In this document: in pieces, positions 51,220 through 59,743 of the stretch
Numbering within the stretch: the first letter of the stretch is position 1
Layout of the letters: every line of letters starts with the position of its first letter
From: Pseudomonadota bacterium
GTDB taxonomy: Bacteria > Pseudomonadota > Alphaproteobacteria > Acetobacterales > Acetobacteraceae
Direction: 5' to 3'
Assembly: GCA_021845985.1 (NCBI GenBank)
Contig: JAJZES010000020.1
Span: forward strand, 62,001-126,000
Length of the DNA: 64,000 nucleotides
Program-made: the position numbers and the translations under genes
The notes under the pieces: model-generated
Database searches by the model: none
The model's input: only the letters and a program-made list of their open reading frames with translations
What the model was told of the DNA's origin: nothing

Positions 51220-52383
51220 TTAGCCTGCCGGTACCCTCCGCGCCCAGCGCCGGTGCAGATACCAGCACGGCACCGCCAGCGCCGACAGCGCCGCGCCACA
51301 CAGCAGCGCCCCGCTCGGGTCGCCGACGAGGTCGGCGGCGCGCCCGCACAGCGCCGGGAACACCGTGCCGCCGATATAATAGGTGGTGTAGAACAGCGCC
51401 ATGCCGACCGCCCGGTTGCCCGGCCGGGCGGAGAGCGTGCCGGCGCCGACGATGATGCCCGCCTGCACCGCGCCGATGGTGCCGAACACCACCCCCCACA
51501 GCAGCGGCCAGCCGAGCAGGCCGATACAGACGATGGCGATCAGAGCGGCGGCGGTGCCGGCGAGAAACACCCGTCCGGCGCCGAACCGCGCCGCCGCCGC
51601 CCCGCTCAGCAGCAGCGCCGGCACGTTGCCCCAGGTGGCGGCATCCATCACCAGATCAGCGACCCAGAGTGGCGTGCCGCGCACCGCCAGCAGCGTCGGC
51701 ACATAGGTCAGGAAGGCGCTGAACGCGGCGTTGTAGAAGGTCCACATCAGCCCGGCGAGGATGACCAGCCGGCATTCCGCCGGCGACGGCCAGGACAGCC
51801 GCCGGACGCTGCCGCGCGGGTCGCCACGCCAGCTTGCCAGCAGCACCACGGCGCCGATGCCGGCCGGCACCGCGCCGGCCAGGAAGGCGGTGCGCCAGCC
51901 ATAGCGATGGGCCAGCGGCGCCTGCGTCATCTGCCCGGCACCGATGCCGACCGGAAAGCCGGCCAGCATCAGCCCGAGGGTCGTCAGGAACAATTTGCCG
52001 GGGAAACGGTCTGCCAGCACCTTGCCCTGCATGACGGTGAGCGCCACGGCGCCGCTGCCGGCGAGGATGCGGGCGGCGGCGATGCCGCCGGGTCCCCCGG
52101 CCAGCGCCGCCGCCGCCCCGCCCGCGGTCATCAGCACCATGCCGGTGGCCAGCACGGCACGGTCGCCGAAGCGCTGCGCCAGAAAGCCGCAGGCCAGCGC
52201 CGCGACGATGCCGGGCAGCATATAGGCGCCGACCAGCGAGCCGAGCTGGGCGAAACTGAGGCCGAACAGCCCGACCAGATCGGGGCCGAGGCTGGCGACG
52301 GTCTGCATCTGGTAGCCGAAGGCGAACCGGGCGAAGCAGATGGCGACAAGGATGCCCCAGGATGCCCCGGCCGTTTCTTGCAT
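51220..52383 (-). CDS. MFS transporter
   Basis: A 387-residue, 12-TM major facilitator protein. It begins ASWGILVAICFARFAFGYQMQTVASLGPDLVG, followed by SFAQLGSLVGAYMLPGIVAALACGFLAQRFGDR with the motif A-like charged loop. The late YYIGGTVFPALCGRAADLVG is also typical. It resembles cyanate/CynX or NarK-like MFS uptake carriers only loosely, so the substrate is not assigned. Its gene precedes the TetR gene by 35 bases on the same strand, suggesting that the repressor is translated from the same message. Confidence 0.85.
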   Translation of the reverse strand: MQETAGASWGILVAICFARFAFGYQMQTVASLGPDLVGLFGLSFAQLGSLVGAYMLPGIVAALACGFLAQRFGDRAVLATGMVLMTAGGAAAALAGGPGGIAAARILAGSGAVALTVMQGKVLADRFPGKLFLTTLGLMLAGFPVGIGAGQMTQAPLAHRYGWRTAFLAGAVPAGIGAVVLLASWRGDPRGSVRRLSWPSPAECRLVILAGLMWTFYNAAFSAFLTYVPTLLAVRGTPLWVADLVMDAATWGNVPALLLSGAAAARFGAGRVFLAGTAAALIAIVCIGLLGWPLLWGVVFGTIGAVQAGIIVGAGTLSARPGNRAVGMALFYTTYYIGGTVFPALCGRAADLVGDPSGALLCGAALSALAVPCWYLHRRWARRVPAG

Positions 52384-52457
52384 GGCGGGCGTAGAGCCGA
52401 TCCGGCGGTGTCGCGCAAGGCTCGCGCACGCATCTGGTGCGGCGCTTTGCTGCGGCG

Positions 52458-53009
52458 ATGAGCGACCCGGTGCGCCGCGACCGCATGACCGCCGACCAGT
52501 TCATCGCCTGGGCGATTGAGCAGCCGCAGACCGAGCATTTTGAGCTGGTGGCGGGCGAGGTGGTGGCGATGGCGCCCGAGCGGGTCGGGCATGTGCGGGC
52601 CAAACAGCGCATCTACACACTTCTGTCACGCGGCGCCGAGCGACTCGGCGGGCACTGCGAAGTGCTGATGGACGGCGCCGTCGTGGTGGTGGACGAAGCC
52701 ACCGTCTATGAGCCGGATGCAATGCTCCGTTGCGGTCCGGCCTTGCCGGATGACGCGGTTAAAATCACCGACCCGATGATCGTTGTCGAGGTGATCTCGC
52801 GTTCGTTGCGTGCGCTCGACAGCGGGCTGAAGTTCACCGACTATTTCCGCATCCCCTCGCTGCGCCATTATCTGGTGGTGCGGCCGGAGGCGCGGGTCCT
52901 GATCCACCACGCGCGCGGCGCCGACGGCAGCATCACCAGTCGGGTGTTGAGCACTGGCCCGCTGGTGCTCGACCCGCCGGGGATCGAGCTTGCCACTCTG
53001 TTCGACTGA
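52458..53009 (+). CDS. Uma2-family (DUF820) PD-(D/E)XK nuclease-fold protein
   Basis: A 183-residue protein of the Uma2/DUF820 family, whose members have a restriction-endonuclease-like fold but mostly unknown roles. It shows HFELVAGEVVAMAPERVGH, YEPDAMLRCG (the motif Asp), and IVVEVISRSLRALDSGLKFTDY with the Glu and the following Lys. GTG 52437 is in frame, but ATG 52458 (MSDPVRRDRMT) gives a better family start. hslO follows 59 bases downstream. A second, divergent Uma2 gene lies just beyond hslO on the opposite strand. Confidence 0.85.
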   Translation: MSDPVRRDRMTADQFIAWAIEQPQTEHFELVAGEVVAMAPERVGHVRAKQRIYTLLSRGAERLGGHCEVLMDGAVVVVDEATVYEPDAMLRCGPALPDDAVKITDPMIVVEVISRSLRALDSGLKFTDYFRIPSLRHYLVVRPEARVLIHHARGADGSITSRVLSTGPLVLDPPGIELATLFD

Positions 53010-53068
53010 CAACTGTTCGGGCGGGCCAGCCGGTAGCGGGCGCGGCCGCGCGCACCTATCTTGCCGTC

Positions 53069-54043
53069 ATGCCTCAAACCCCTGCCTTTCTCGACAGCGG
53101 GCGCCCGGACGTGCCCGATCTCGTGGTGCCGCGCGGCGTCACCCCGTTTCATCTGCCGCGCCAGCCGGTGCGCGGGCGGCTGGTGCGGCTCGGTCCGCTG
53201 GCCGATGCGCTGCTCACCCGACACGACACCCCGCCGGCCGTCACCGCGCTGGCCGGGCAGGCGCTGGCGCTGGTCGCCGGGCTGGCGGCGGCGCTGAAAT
53301 ACCGCGGCAGCTTCGCCCTGCAGGTGAAGGGCAACGGCCCCGTCCGCATGCTGCTCGCCGACTGCACCGATACCGGGGCGCTGCGCGGCTATGCCAGCGG
53401 CGACGCCGCGCGGCTCGCCGACCTGTTCGCCGCCGATCCCGCCCCCTCCGCCCGCGCCCTGCTGGGGGACGGCTATCTGGCGCTGACCGTCGATCAGGGG
53501 CCGGACACTGAACGCTACCAGGGCATCGTGACGATCGAAGGGACGACGCTGGCCGACGCGGCGCTGCATTATTTCGCCACCAGCGAACAGCTCCGCTGCT
53601 TCCTGCGGCTGGCCTGCGCGCCGACGCCGGCCGGCTGGCGCGCCGGTGCGCTGATCCTGGAGAAGGTCGCCGGCGAGGGCGGCATCGCCGAGGACATGGA
53701 CGCGGCGGCCCAGGAGGAGAGCTGGCGCACCGCGACGACGCTGGCGGCGACGCTGACCGAGGCGGAACTGCTCGACGACCAGCTTCCCGCCGAGCGGCTG
53801 CTGTACCGGCTGTTCCACACCGAGGGGGTGACGGCCGACCGGCCGCGCGCCCTCGCCTATGGCTGCCGCTGCTCGCGTCAGCGCCTGTCCGGCATCCTGG
53901 AAGGGTTCAATGAGGCCGATCTCGACCACATGGCGGTCGATGGCGACATCATCATGACCTGCGAGTTCTGCAACCTGGATTTCCGCTTCGCCCGCGCCGA
54001 CGTGCAGGGCGGCGCGGCGGGACAGGCCGGCCGGGGCGGCTGA
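53069..54043 (+). CDS. hslO: Redox-regulated chaperone Hsp33
   Basis: Hsp33 is a holdase activated when its zinc-bound cysteines are oxidised and the protein partly unfolds. The 324-residue protein has the N-terminal chaperone domain (LALVAGLAAALKYRGSFALQ, LLADCTDTGALRGYA). The C-terminal redox switch keeps its four cysteines: YGCRCSRQRL and MTCEFCNLDF. ATG 53069 is used. An N-terminal extension of some 20 residues is normal in alphaproteobacteria. The gene lies between two Uma2-family genes. Confidence 0.94.
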   Translation: MPQTPAFLDSGRPDVPDLVVPRGVTPFHLPRQPVRGRLVRLGPLADALLTRHDTPPAVTALAGQALALVAGLAAALKYRGSFALQVKGNGPVRMLLADCTDTGALRGYASGDAARLADLFAADPAPSARALLGDGYLALTVDQGPDTERYQGIVTIEGTTLADAALHYFATSEQLRCFLRLACAPTPAGWRAGALILEKVAGEGGIAEDMDAAAQEESWRTATTLAATLTEAELLDDQLPAERLLYRLFHTEGVTADRPRALAYGCRCSRQRLSGILEGFNEADLDHMAVDGDIIMTCEFCNLDFRFARADVQGGAAGQAGRGG

Positions 54044-54061
54044 GATTTTGCCGATCTGGGT

Positions 54062-54622
54062 TCAGGCGGCGAAGTCGAGGCCGGCGTAAAGCTCGGCCAG
54101 CGCGATGTCGATGCCGAGCTCCGGCATCGCCAGCCGTGCCTCGCCGCCCAGGATCGGCTGGCCGCGCCAGTCCGGCCGCTCGAACACCATCGCCCCGATC
54201 GCCGACTGCTCGACGATGACGTAGCGGGCGAGCGTGGCGATGTCGCGGTACTCGCGGCTTTTCACCAGCCGGTCGGTGTAGCTGGTGCTGTCCGACAGCA
54301 CCTCGAACACCACCACCGGATCGGTGACGAAGGTGGCGCGAAGACTGGCCGGCCGGCAGACGACCATGGCATCGGGATAGCGCACGCTCGCCGCCATGCG
54401 CAGTTTCAGATCGCTGCCGTAAATGCGGCAGCCTGGCGGCAGGCGCGACCGCAGGGCAAAGGCGATGTTGCCGGCGATCAGCGCATGCGCCTCGGTCCCG
54501 CCGACCATCGCCAGCGGCGCCGCGCCGTCGAACTCGTGGCGCAGCTCCTGGCGCTCCTCCCAGTCGAGGAAGGCATCGACGCTCATCGGGCGGCGCAGGG
54601 CGGCGGTCATGCTCGTGACCAT
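54062..54622 (-). CDS. Uma2-family (DUF820) PD-(D/E)XK nuclease-fold protein
   Basis: A 186-residue Uma2-family protein, different in sequence from the one 1.5 kb to its left. Family blocks are FDGAAPLAMVGGTEAHALI, IYGSDLKLRM, VRYPDAMVVCR (motif Asp) and VVVFEVLSDSTSYTDRLVK with the Glu and a Lys further on. Restriction-like nuclease activity is the family inference only. ATG 54622 is used; ATG 54610 is an alternative. hslO ends 18 bases from its stop on the opposite strand. Confidence 0.85.
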   Translation of the reverse strand: MVTSMTAALRRPMSVDAFLDWEERQELRHEFDGAAPLAMVGGTEAHALIAGNIAFALRSRLPPGCRIYGSDLKLRMAASVRYPDAMVVCRPASLRATFVTDPVVVFEVLSDSTSYTDRLVKSREYRDIATLARYVIVEQSAIGAMVFERPDWRGQPILGGEARLAMPELGIDIALAELYAGLDFAA

Positions 54623-54626
54623 AGCA

Positions 54627-55409
54627 CTATCCGCGCTCGCGCGCCTCGCCGATCGGCGGCACCTGATCGGTCATGCCGGCCAGCACCTCGGCGACGTGGC
54701 GGCTGCGCACCGGGCTGGCCTCGCGCTTCAGACGCCCGGCCATGTTCAGCAGGCAGCCGAGATCGCCGGCCAGCAGCGTGTCGGCGCCGCTGGCGGCGAT
54801 GTCGCGCGTCTTGTCGGCGACCATGCGCGTCGAGATTGCCGGATATTTGACGCAGAACGTGCCGCCGAAGCCGCAACAGGTCTCCGGCTCGGCCATCTCG
54901 GCCAGCCGCAGCCCGGCGACGCTGCCGAGCAGGCGGCGCGGCTGGTCCTTTACGCCCAGCTCGCGCAGCCCGGCGCAACTGTCGTGATAGGTGACGGTGC
55001 CGGCATAGGCGGCATCGACCACGCTGACCCCGCGCACATCGACCAGGAACGCCACCAGCTCATAGGAGCGCGCCGCCAGCGCCGCCGCCCGCGCCTTCAG
55101 ATTGGGGTCGTCGTCGAACAGATGCGGCAGATGCTCGCGCAGCATGCCGCCGCAACTGCCCGACGGCACCACCACGTAGTCGAAGCCGCCGAACGCATCG
55201 AGGATGCCGCGCGCCAGATCGCGCGAGGTCGCCCGGTCGCCGGTGTTGTAGGCCGGCTGGCCGCAGCAGGTCTGCGCCCGCGGCACCTCCACCTGGCAGC
55301 CGGCCTGCTCCAGCAGGCGGATGGCGGCGAAACCGACGGTCGGCCGATAGAGATCGACCAGACAGGTGACGAACAGGCCGACGCGCGGCCGGGCTTGGGG
55401 CGCACTCAT
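54627..55409 (-). CDS. LutA/GlcF-like (Fe-S) cluster protein with two CCG domains
   Basis: A 260-residue cysteine-rich protein with two CCG domains, as in LutA and the C-terminal half of glycolate oxidase GlcF. Visible cysteine motifs are AQTCCGQPAYN, PSGSCGGML, YHDSCAGLRELG and ETCCGFGGTF. In LutABC it takes part in lactate oxidation, passing electrons to quinone; here there is no lutB or lutC neighbour, so the partner is unknown. The stop is four bases after the start of the Uma2 gene upstream on the same strand. It is divergent from psiE. Confidence 0.88.
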   Translation of the reverse strand: MSAPQARPRVGLFVTCLVDLYRPTVGFAAIRLLEQAGCQVEVPRAQTCCGQPAYNTGDRATSRDLARGILDAFGGFDYVVVPSGSCGGMLREHLPHLFDDDPNLKARAAALAARSYELVAFLVDVRGVSVVDAAYAGTVTYHDSCAGLRELGVKDQPRRLLGSVAGLRLAEMAEPETCCGFGGTFCVKYPAISTRMVADKTRDIAASGADTLLAGDLGCLLNMAGRLKREASPVRSRHVAEVLAGMTDQVPPIGEARERG

Positions 55410-55471
55410 TGCATCACTTCTATATCGTCCGGCGCCCTGCCACAGTGCGCCGCGCAGCGCGGCAGGATCGC

Positions 55472-56002
55472 ATGGACAAGACCCTTAACACCAGCAGCGA
55501 AACCGATGCCACGCCGCCCGGCCCCGCCGACCGGCTGTTCGAGACGGTCGAACACGCCATCTATCTCGGCCTTGCCGCCCTGCTGTCGATCACCGCCCTG
55601 CTGGCGCTGGGCAGCGCCTGCTTTGCGCTGTGGGACGCGGCGCGGGACTGGAGCGGGCCGGAGCCGATCCTGGCGCTGATCGACCGGTTGCTGTTCGCGC
55701 TGATGCTGATCGAGATTCTGCACACGGTGCGCGCCTCGATCCGCTCCGGCACGCTGACCTGCGAGCCGTTTCTGGTCGTCGGGCTGATCGCCTCGATCCG
55801 GCGGATTCTGGTGCTGACCCTGGAATCGTCGCAGGCGACCAAGGCGGCGACGTGGTCGCCGGCCAGCGAGAGCCTGTTCCGCGCCGCCATGCTGGAGCTG
55901 ACGGTGCTCGGCGGGCTGATCCTGGTGATCGTCGTCTCGATCTACCTATTGCGCCGCCGCACCGCCGCCGGTGGCCGGTTCGCCCTGCGGCTGCGCCACT
56001 GA
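55472..56002 (+). CDS. PsiE-family phosphate-starvation-inducible membrane protein
   Basis: A 176-residue membrane protein with four predicted membrane segments. The start FETVEHAIYLGLAALLSITALLALGS and the middle FALMLIEILHTVRASIRSGTLTCEPFLVVGLIASIRRILVLTLE match the PsiE family. In E. coli psiE is induced by phosphate starvation and its function is unknown. ATG 55472 (MDKTLNTSS) is chosen from an open frame. Its last 57 bases overlap the convergent mltA gene. It is divergent from the LutA-like gene. Confidence 0.82.
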   Translation: MDKTLNTSSETDATPPGPADRLFETVEHAIYLGLAALLSITALLALGSACFALWDAARDWSGPEPILALIDRLLFALMLIEILHTVRASIRSGTLTCEPFLVVGLIASIRRILVLTLESSQATKAATWSPASESLFRAAMLELTVLGGLILVIVVSIYLLRRRTAAGGRFALRLRH

Positions 56003-57268
56003 GGCGGCGCCGGCGGGCGCCAGTACGGGCCGCGGCAGCAGCACATACTCCGCGCCATGCGCCCGCATCTGCCCCGCCCGCTGTTCGGCGGCGCGGCCCC
56101 AGCCGAAGAATATATCCGCCCGCGCTGGCCCCTTGATCGCACCGCCGAGATCCTGCGCCAGCATCATCCGCTGGATCGGTGCGCCGCTCAGCGGATCGGT
56201 GGTGGCAATGAACACCGGCGCGCCGAGCGGGATATAGGCGCTATCGACGGCGATCGACCGGCCCGGCACCAGCGGCACGCCGAGCGCCCCCGGCGGCCCC
56301 TGGTCCGGCCGCAGCCCGTTGACCTCGCGGAAAAACACATAGGAGGGGTTTTCGTCCATCAGCGCCGGCGCCTGATCCGGGTGCTGCTCCAGCCAGGCGC
56401 GGATACTGGCCAGCGACACCTGATCCATCGTCATGTCGCTGCGATCGACCAGGATGCGGCCGATCGCCACATACGGCCGGCCGTTCTGCCCGGCATAGGA
56501 GACGCGCACCACCCGCCCATCCGGCAGATCGACCCGCCCCGAGCCCTGCACCTGCAGGAAGAACGCATCCACCGGATCGGCCAGCCACATCAGTTCGAGC
56601 CGCCGCCGCGCCAGCACGCCCTGTTCGATCTGCGCGCGGTCGTAATAGGGCACCAGCCTGCCATCCTCGACCCGCCCGGCCAGCGAGCGGCCCTTCAGGT
56701 CGGCGGCGAAGGCGCCGAGGTTGACCTGCACCAGATCGCCTGGCCGGCCGAGCAGCGGCGTACGATAGACCCCGCCCGGCGAGCGGCTGCCGCGCACCTC
56801 TGGGTCGAAATACCCGGTGAACAGCGCCTGCGTCCGGCTGGCCGCCGGAGCCGTTGCATCAGCCACCTGATAGGGCTGGAAATAGTCGGAAAACACCTGC
56901 CGCGCCGCCGCGTCGTCGCCGGGCGCGGCGTTGGCCGCGGCGCTGCAGGCCGCGCGCCAGTCTGCCGGCTTGCCGCCGAGCGCCGCCGTCTGCCCCTGGC
57001 CGCCAAGCGTGCCGTTCACCGCCGCCTCGGCCAACTGACTACAGCCGGCGCGAAACACCGCCAACGCCTCTGCCGCATGATCGGCCTGCCAGCCCGGCAG
57101 CGCGGCGAAGCCGACCAGGGAGAGCGACAGTTCCGACTTGCCGCCCGGCGCCGTGGCGACGCCCGGCGGCACACAGCCGGCCAGCCCCAGCACGGCGAGC
57201 GCCGGTAAGGCGACCAGAAATCGGGCCGCGCCAGAACGGGCGCAGCCCCAGCCGAGCCGCAGCCGCAT
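55946..57268 (-). CDS. mltA: Membrane-bound lytic murein transglycosylase A
   Basis: MltA cleaves peptidoglycan glycan strands to give 1,6-anhydromuramic ends. The 440-residue protein begins with a lipoprotein signal ending LAVLGLAGC (Cys32), so it is anchored in the outer membrane. The MltA barrel and 3D domain follow: ALFTGYFDPEVRGSRS, then FFLQVQGSGRVDLPDGR, NPSYVFFREVNG and the catalytic-Asp region AQDLGGAIKGPARADIFFGWG. It follows the Tim44-like gene after two bases. The timA-mltA pair is typical of alphaproteobacteria. Confidence 0.95.
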   Translation of the reverse strand: MRLRLGWGCARSGAARFLVALPALAVLGLAGCVPPGVATAPGGKSELSLSLVGFAALPGWQADHAAEALAVFRAGCSQLAEAAVNGTLGGQGQTAALGGKPADWRAACSAAANAAPGDDAAARQVFSDYFQPYQVADATAPAASRTQALFTGYFDPEVRGSRSPGGVYRTPLLGRPGDLVQVNLGAFAADLKGRSLAGRVEDGRLVPYYDRAQIEQGVLARRRLELMWLADPVDAFFLQVQGSGRVDLPDGRVVRVSYAGQNGRPYVAIGRILVDRSDMTMDQVSLASIRAWLEQHPDQAPALMDENPSYVFFREVNGLRPDQGPPGALGVPLVPGRSIAVDSAYIPLGAPVFIATTDPLSGAPIQRMMLAQDLGGAIKGPARADIFFGWGRAAEQRAGQMRAHGAEYVLLPRPVLAPAGAASVAQPQGEPATGGGAAAQ

Positions 57269-57270
57269 GG

Positions 57271-57948
57271 TCAGGCGCTGCGGGCGGCGACCAGCCGCCA
57301 GGTCGGGTCGGCGGTGCCCAGATCACGCTCGAAGGTCCAGAGATCGACGATCTCGGTCACCGCATCGGTGCCGGCGACGATGGCGCCGTCGCGCCCGGTG
57401 GTCAGCGTCACCTGATCACTGACGAAGCGCACGGTGATGTCGGCGACACTGCCGCGCAGATCGGCCGCCTCGATGGTCGCCACTTCGATGCCGCGAATGT
57501 CGCTGCGCTGGGTTTCGCCCGCGGTCTCGCGGGCGGTGATGGCGGCGGTGAAGGCGGCGAGCATATCCTCTGCCAGCAGCGGGCGCAGCGCGTCGCGCTG
57601 GCCGGCGGCAAAGGCGGTGACGATCATGCGAAACGCCGTCTCCGCCCCGTCGAGGAAGCGGGCGGCGGAAAAGCTGCGGTCGAGCCGCTGCATCCGCGCC
57701 ATCGCCTGCCCGGCCGGACTGGCCGGGTCGGGAAGGGCGCGGCTGGGCGGCCGCTCGGCAACGCCGTCGATCACCGGCGCCGCCGCCACCGCCGGGCGGA
57801 CCGGCGGCGCGGGTGGCGCCGCAGTCCGTTCAAATCCCTGACGGCGCCCGAGGATGCTGCGCAGGCGCAGCACCAGGAAAGCGGCAATCATGCCGAACAG
57901 GACCAGATCGACCGGGAAGTTGCCCGGGAGAATGCCGCCGGCGCCCAT
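57271..57948 (-). CDS. Tim44/TimA-like inner-membrane protein
   Basis: A 225-residue protein with one N-terminal membrane segment (PVDLVLFGMIAAFLVLRLRS) and a C-terminal Tim44-like domain. Its later part reads FLDGAETAFRMIVTAFAAGQ, LRPLLAEDMLAAFTAAI and VDLWTFERDLGTADPTWRL. It is the bacterial counterpart of mitochondrial Tim44, with unknown partners in bacteria. ATG 57948 is chosen because GGAGGA lies five bases upstream; ATG 57960 and ATG 57975 are longer alternatives. mltA follows directly. A more distant Tim44 paralogue is at 34.2 kb. Confidence 0.9.
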   Translation of the reverse strand: MGAGGILPGNFPVDLVLFGMIAAFLVLRLRSILGRRQGFERTAAPPAPPVRPAVAAAPVIDGVAERPPSRALPDPASPAGQAMARMQRLDRSFSAARFLDGAETAFRMIVTAFAAGQRDALRPLLAEDMLAAFTAAITARETAGETQRSDIRGIEVATIEAADLRGSVADITVRFVSDQVTLTTGRDGAIVAGTDAVTEIVDLWTFERDLGTADPTWRLVAARSA

Positions 57949-58047
57949 GCCGTCCTCCATTGACCCGCCCGACATAGGCACGGCCGGCCCCGCGCACAAC
58001 ACGCGATGGCGGTTGCTGCGCTTTCGCCATCCGGCTAATCGGGGGTG

Positions 58048-58602
58048 ATGATCCTGTTGCGGCACGGCCAGAGCGCGTTCAACGCCATCTTCACCGCGAC
58101 CCGCCGCGACCCCGGCATCATCGACCCGGGGCTGACCGAACTCGGCGTGGCGCAGGCCGAACAGGCGGCCGAGGCGCTGGCCGGCGAGCCAATCAGGCGG
58201 ATTATCGTCTCGCCGTATACCCGCGCACTGCAGACCGCCGCACCGATCGCCCGCCGCCTCGGCGTGCCGGTCCACGTCAATCCGGGGGTGCGCGAGCGCT
58301 TCGCCTTCTCCTGTGATGTCGGCACGCCGCGCAGCGATCTCGCCGCCGCCTGGCCAGCGCATGATTTCAGCCATATCGACGAGGTGTGGTGGCCGGGGCT
58401 GGAGGAGACGGCGGCGGAGATCGTCGGCCGTGCCGCGCTGTTCCGCGCCGAGATGGCGGCGTTGCCCGACTGGGCGCAGACGCTGGTGGTCAGCCATTGG
58501 GGCTTCATCCTCAGCCTGACCGGCAGCAGCGTCGGCAACGGCCAGTGGCTGCGCTGCGACCCTGCCGCACCGGCCCCGGCGCAGGTCGTCTGGCATCCGT
58601 GA
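58048..58602 (+). CDS. Histidine phosphatase (phosphoglycerate mutase-like) family protein
   Basis: A 184-residue protein with the catalytic RHG motif at the very N-terminus (ILLRHGQSAFNA). It has the TELGVAQAEQAAEAL block, the SPYTRALQTAAPIA arginine motif and the late catalytic His in VVSHWGF. It should remove phosphate from a small metabolite or protein; the substrate is unknown. GTG 58045 and ATG 58048 are adjacent possible starts. It separates timA from secB, which are normally neighbours. Confidence 0.88.
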   Translation: MILLRHGQSAFNAIFTATRRDPGIIDPGLTELGVAQAEQAAEALAGEPIRRIIVSPYTRALQTAAPIARRLGVPVHVNPGVRERFAFSCDVGTPRSDLAAAWPAHDFSHIDEVWWPGLEETAAEIVGRAALFRAEMAALPDWAQTLVVSHWGFILSLTGSSVGNGQWLRCDPAAPAPAQVVWHP

Positions 58603-58649
58603 TCGGCGTGTGCTACCCGCCGGCCGCATAGTTTCGCGGAGCGTCCAGA

Positions 58650-59183
58650 ATGTCCCAGACATCCCCCCAGCCAGCTGGCGCGCCAGCACCGGGTACGCCG
58701 CCCCTCGCGGTCAACCTGCAATATGTCAAGGACCTGTCGTTCGAGGTTCCGGGTGCACCGCTGATCTACACCACGCTGCGCAACGCCCCGCGCGTCGATA
58801 TCAATCTCGACGTGCAGGTGCGCCGCCTGCAGGAGAACCAGAACACGTTCGAGGTCACCCTCGCCATCCGCGCCGAGGCGCGCGAGGCGGTGGCGGCGGC
58901 GGCCAACGGCAATGGCAGCGGCGAACCGGGGACGCGGGTGTTCCTGGCCGAAATGGCCTATGCCGGCATCTTCACCCTGACCGGCGTGCCGGAGGCGAGT
59001 GTCGAGCCGCTGTTGCTGGTCGAGTGCCCGCGCCTGCTGTTCCCGTTCGCCCGCGCCATTCTCGCCGATGTGACGCGCGATGGCGGCTTCCCGCCGGTGA
59101 TGCTGCAGCCGATCGACTTCGTGGCGCTGTGGCAGAGCCGCCGCGCCCAGGCGGAGGCGAGCGTGTCCGGTGCGCTCGCCTGA
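58650..59183 (+). CDS. secB: Protein-export chaperone SecB
   Basis: SecB is a tetrameric chaperone that keeps preproteins export-competent and hands them to SecA. The 177-residue protein shows VNLQYVKDLSFEVPGAP near the N-terminus, LDVQVRRLQENQNTFEVTL, AYAGIFTL, LLVECPRLLFPFARAILADV and the C-terminal GGFPPVMLQPIDFVAL. The C-terminal tail is long and Ala-rich (ASVSGALA), without a clear SecA-binding zinc motif. In alphaproteobacteria secB is normally near dnaQ and timA, beside the origin. Confidence 0.95.
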   Translation: MSQTSPQPAGAPAPGTPPLAVNLQYVKDLSFEVPGAPLIYTTLRNAPRVDINLDVQVRRLQENQNTFEVTLAIRAEAREAVAAAANGNGSGEPGTRVFLAEMAYAGIFTLTGVPEASVEPLLLVECPRLLFPFARAILADVTRDGGFPPVMLQPIDFVALWQSRRAQAEASVSGALA

Positions 59184-59220
59184 CGCCTGACCGCGGTTTC
59201 GTCGCCGCCGGCCCGCCGGA

Positions 59221-59667
59221 TCAGGAGATGCGGTAGCGGTAGGTCTTGTGGCAGCCGCCGCAGACCTGCCCGGTTGCCCGCCATTGTGCGGCGAAGGCGT
59301 CCTTGTTGCCCGATGCCGCCGCCTGCTCCAGCTTGGCGGCGGCCTGCTGGAGCTCGCTCGCGTGCTGGTCGAATCCGGCACGATCGGTCCAGATGTCAGG
59401 CTTGGCATGGGTGCCGCCGCCGCTGTCGCTGCCGGGCGGGAACATCGTCGGGATGCGTTTGGCCCAGTCGGCGATCTCGGCCGCGCGGACGGCCAGCGGC
59501 GCGACATCGCCGCCGCTGTCAATCGCCTCCTTCATTGCCTTGAAGTTTTCGCCCATATGCTTGAAGCCGGCGCGGCGGTCGGCAATGATCTGCTCGGGTG
59601 CGGCGGCGATGCCGAAAACCATGCTTCCCATGATGACACCAGCCAGCCACATCGTGTGTCGCGCCAT
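59221..59667 (-). CDS. Class II cytochrome c (cytochrome c'/c556)
   Basis: A 148-residue exported cytochrome. The N-terminus is a signal peptide (MWLAGVIMGSMVFGIAAA). The mature part is a four-helix bundle: RRAGFKHMGENFKAMKEAID, with a Met at the expected sixth-ligand position or nearby. The haem-binding motif is at the C-terminus, VCGGCHKTYRYRIS. It should carry electrons or bind NO in the periplasm. ATG 59667 is preferred over upstream starts because it places the signal peptide at the N-terminus. secB is convergent and the LOG gene divergent. Confidence 0.9.
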   Translation of the reverse strand: MARHTMWLAGVIMGSMVFGIAAAPEQIIADRRAGFKHMGENFKAMKEAIDSGGDVAPLAVRAAEIADWAKRIPTMFPPGSDSGGGTHAKPDIWTDRAGFDQHASELQQAAAKLEQAAASGNKDAFAAQWRATGQVCGGCHKTYRYRIS

Positions 59668-59743
59668 TTCACGCATCTCCCCATTGCGTTGCCCGGCATA
59701 GCTGAGCACGCTCGGGCGGGACGCAATGACCGAAAGCTGAGGC

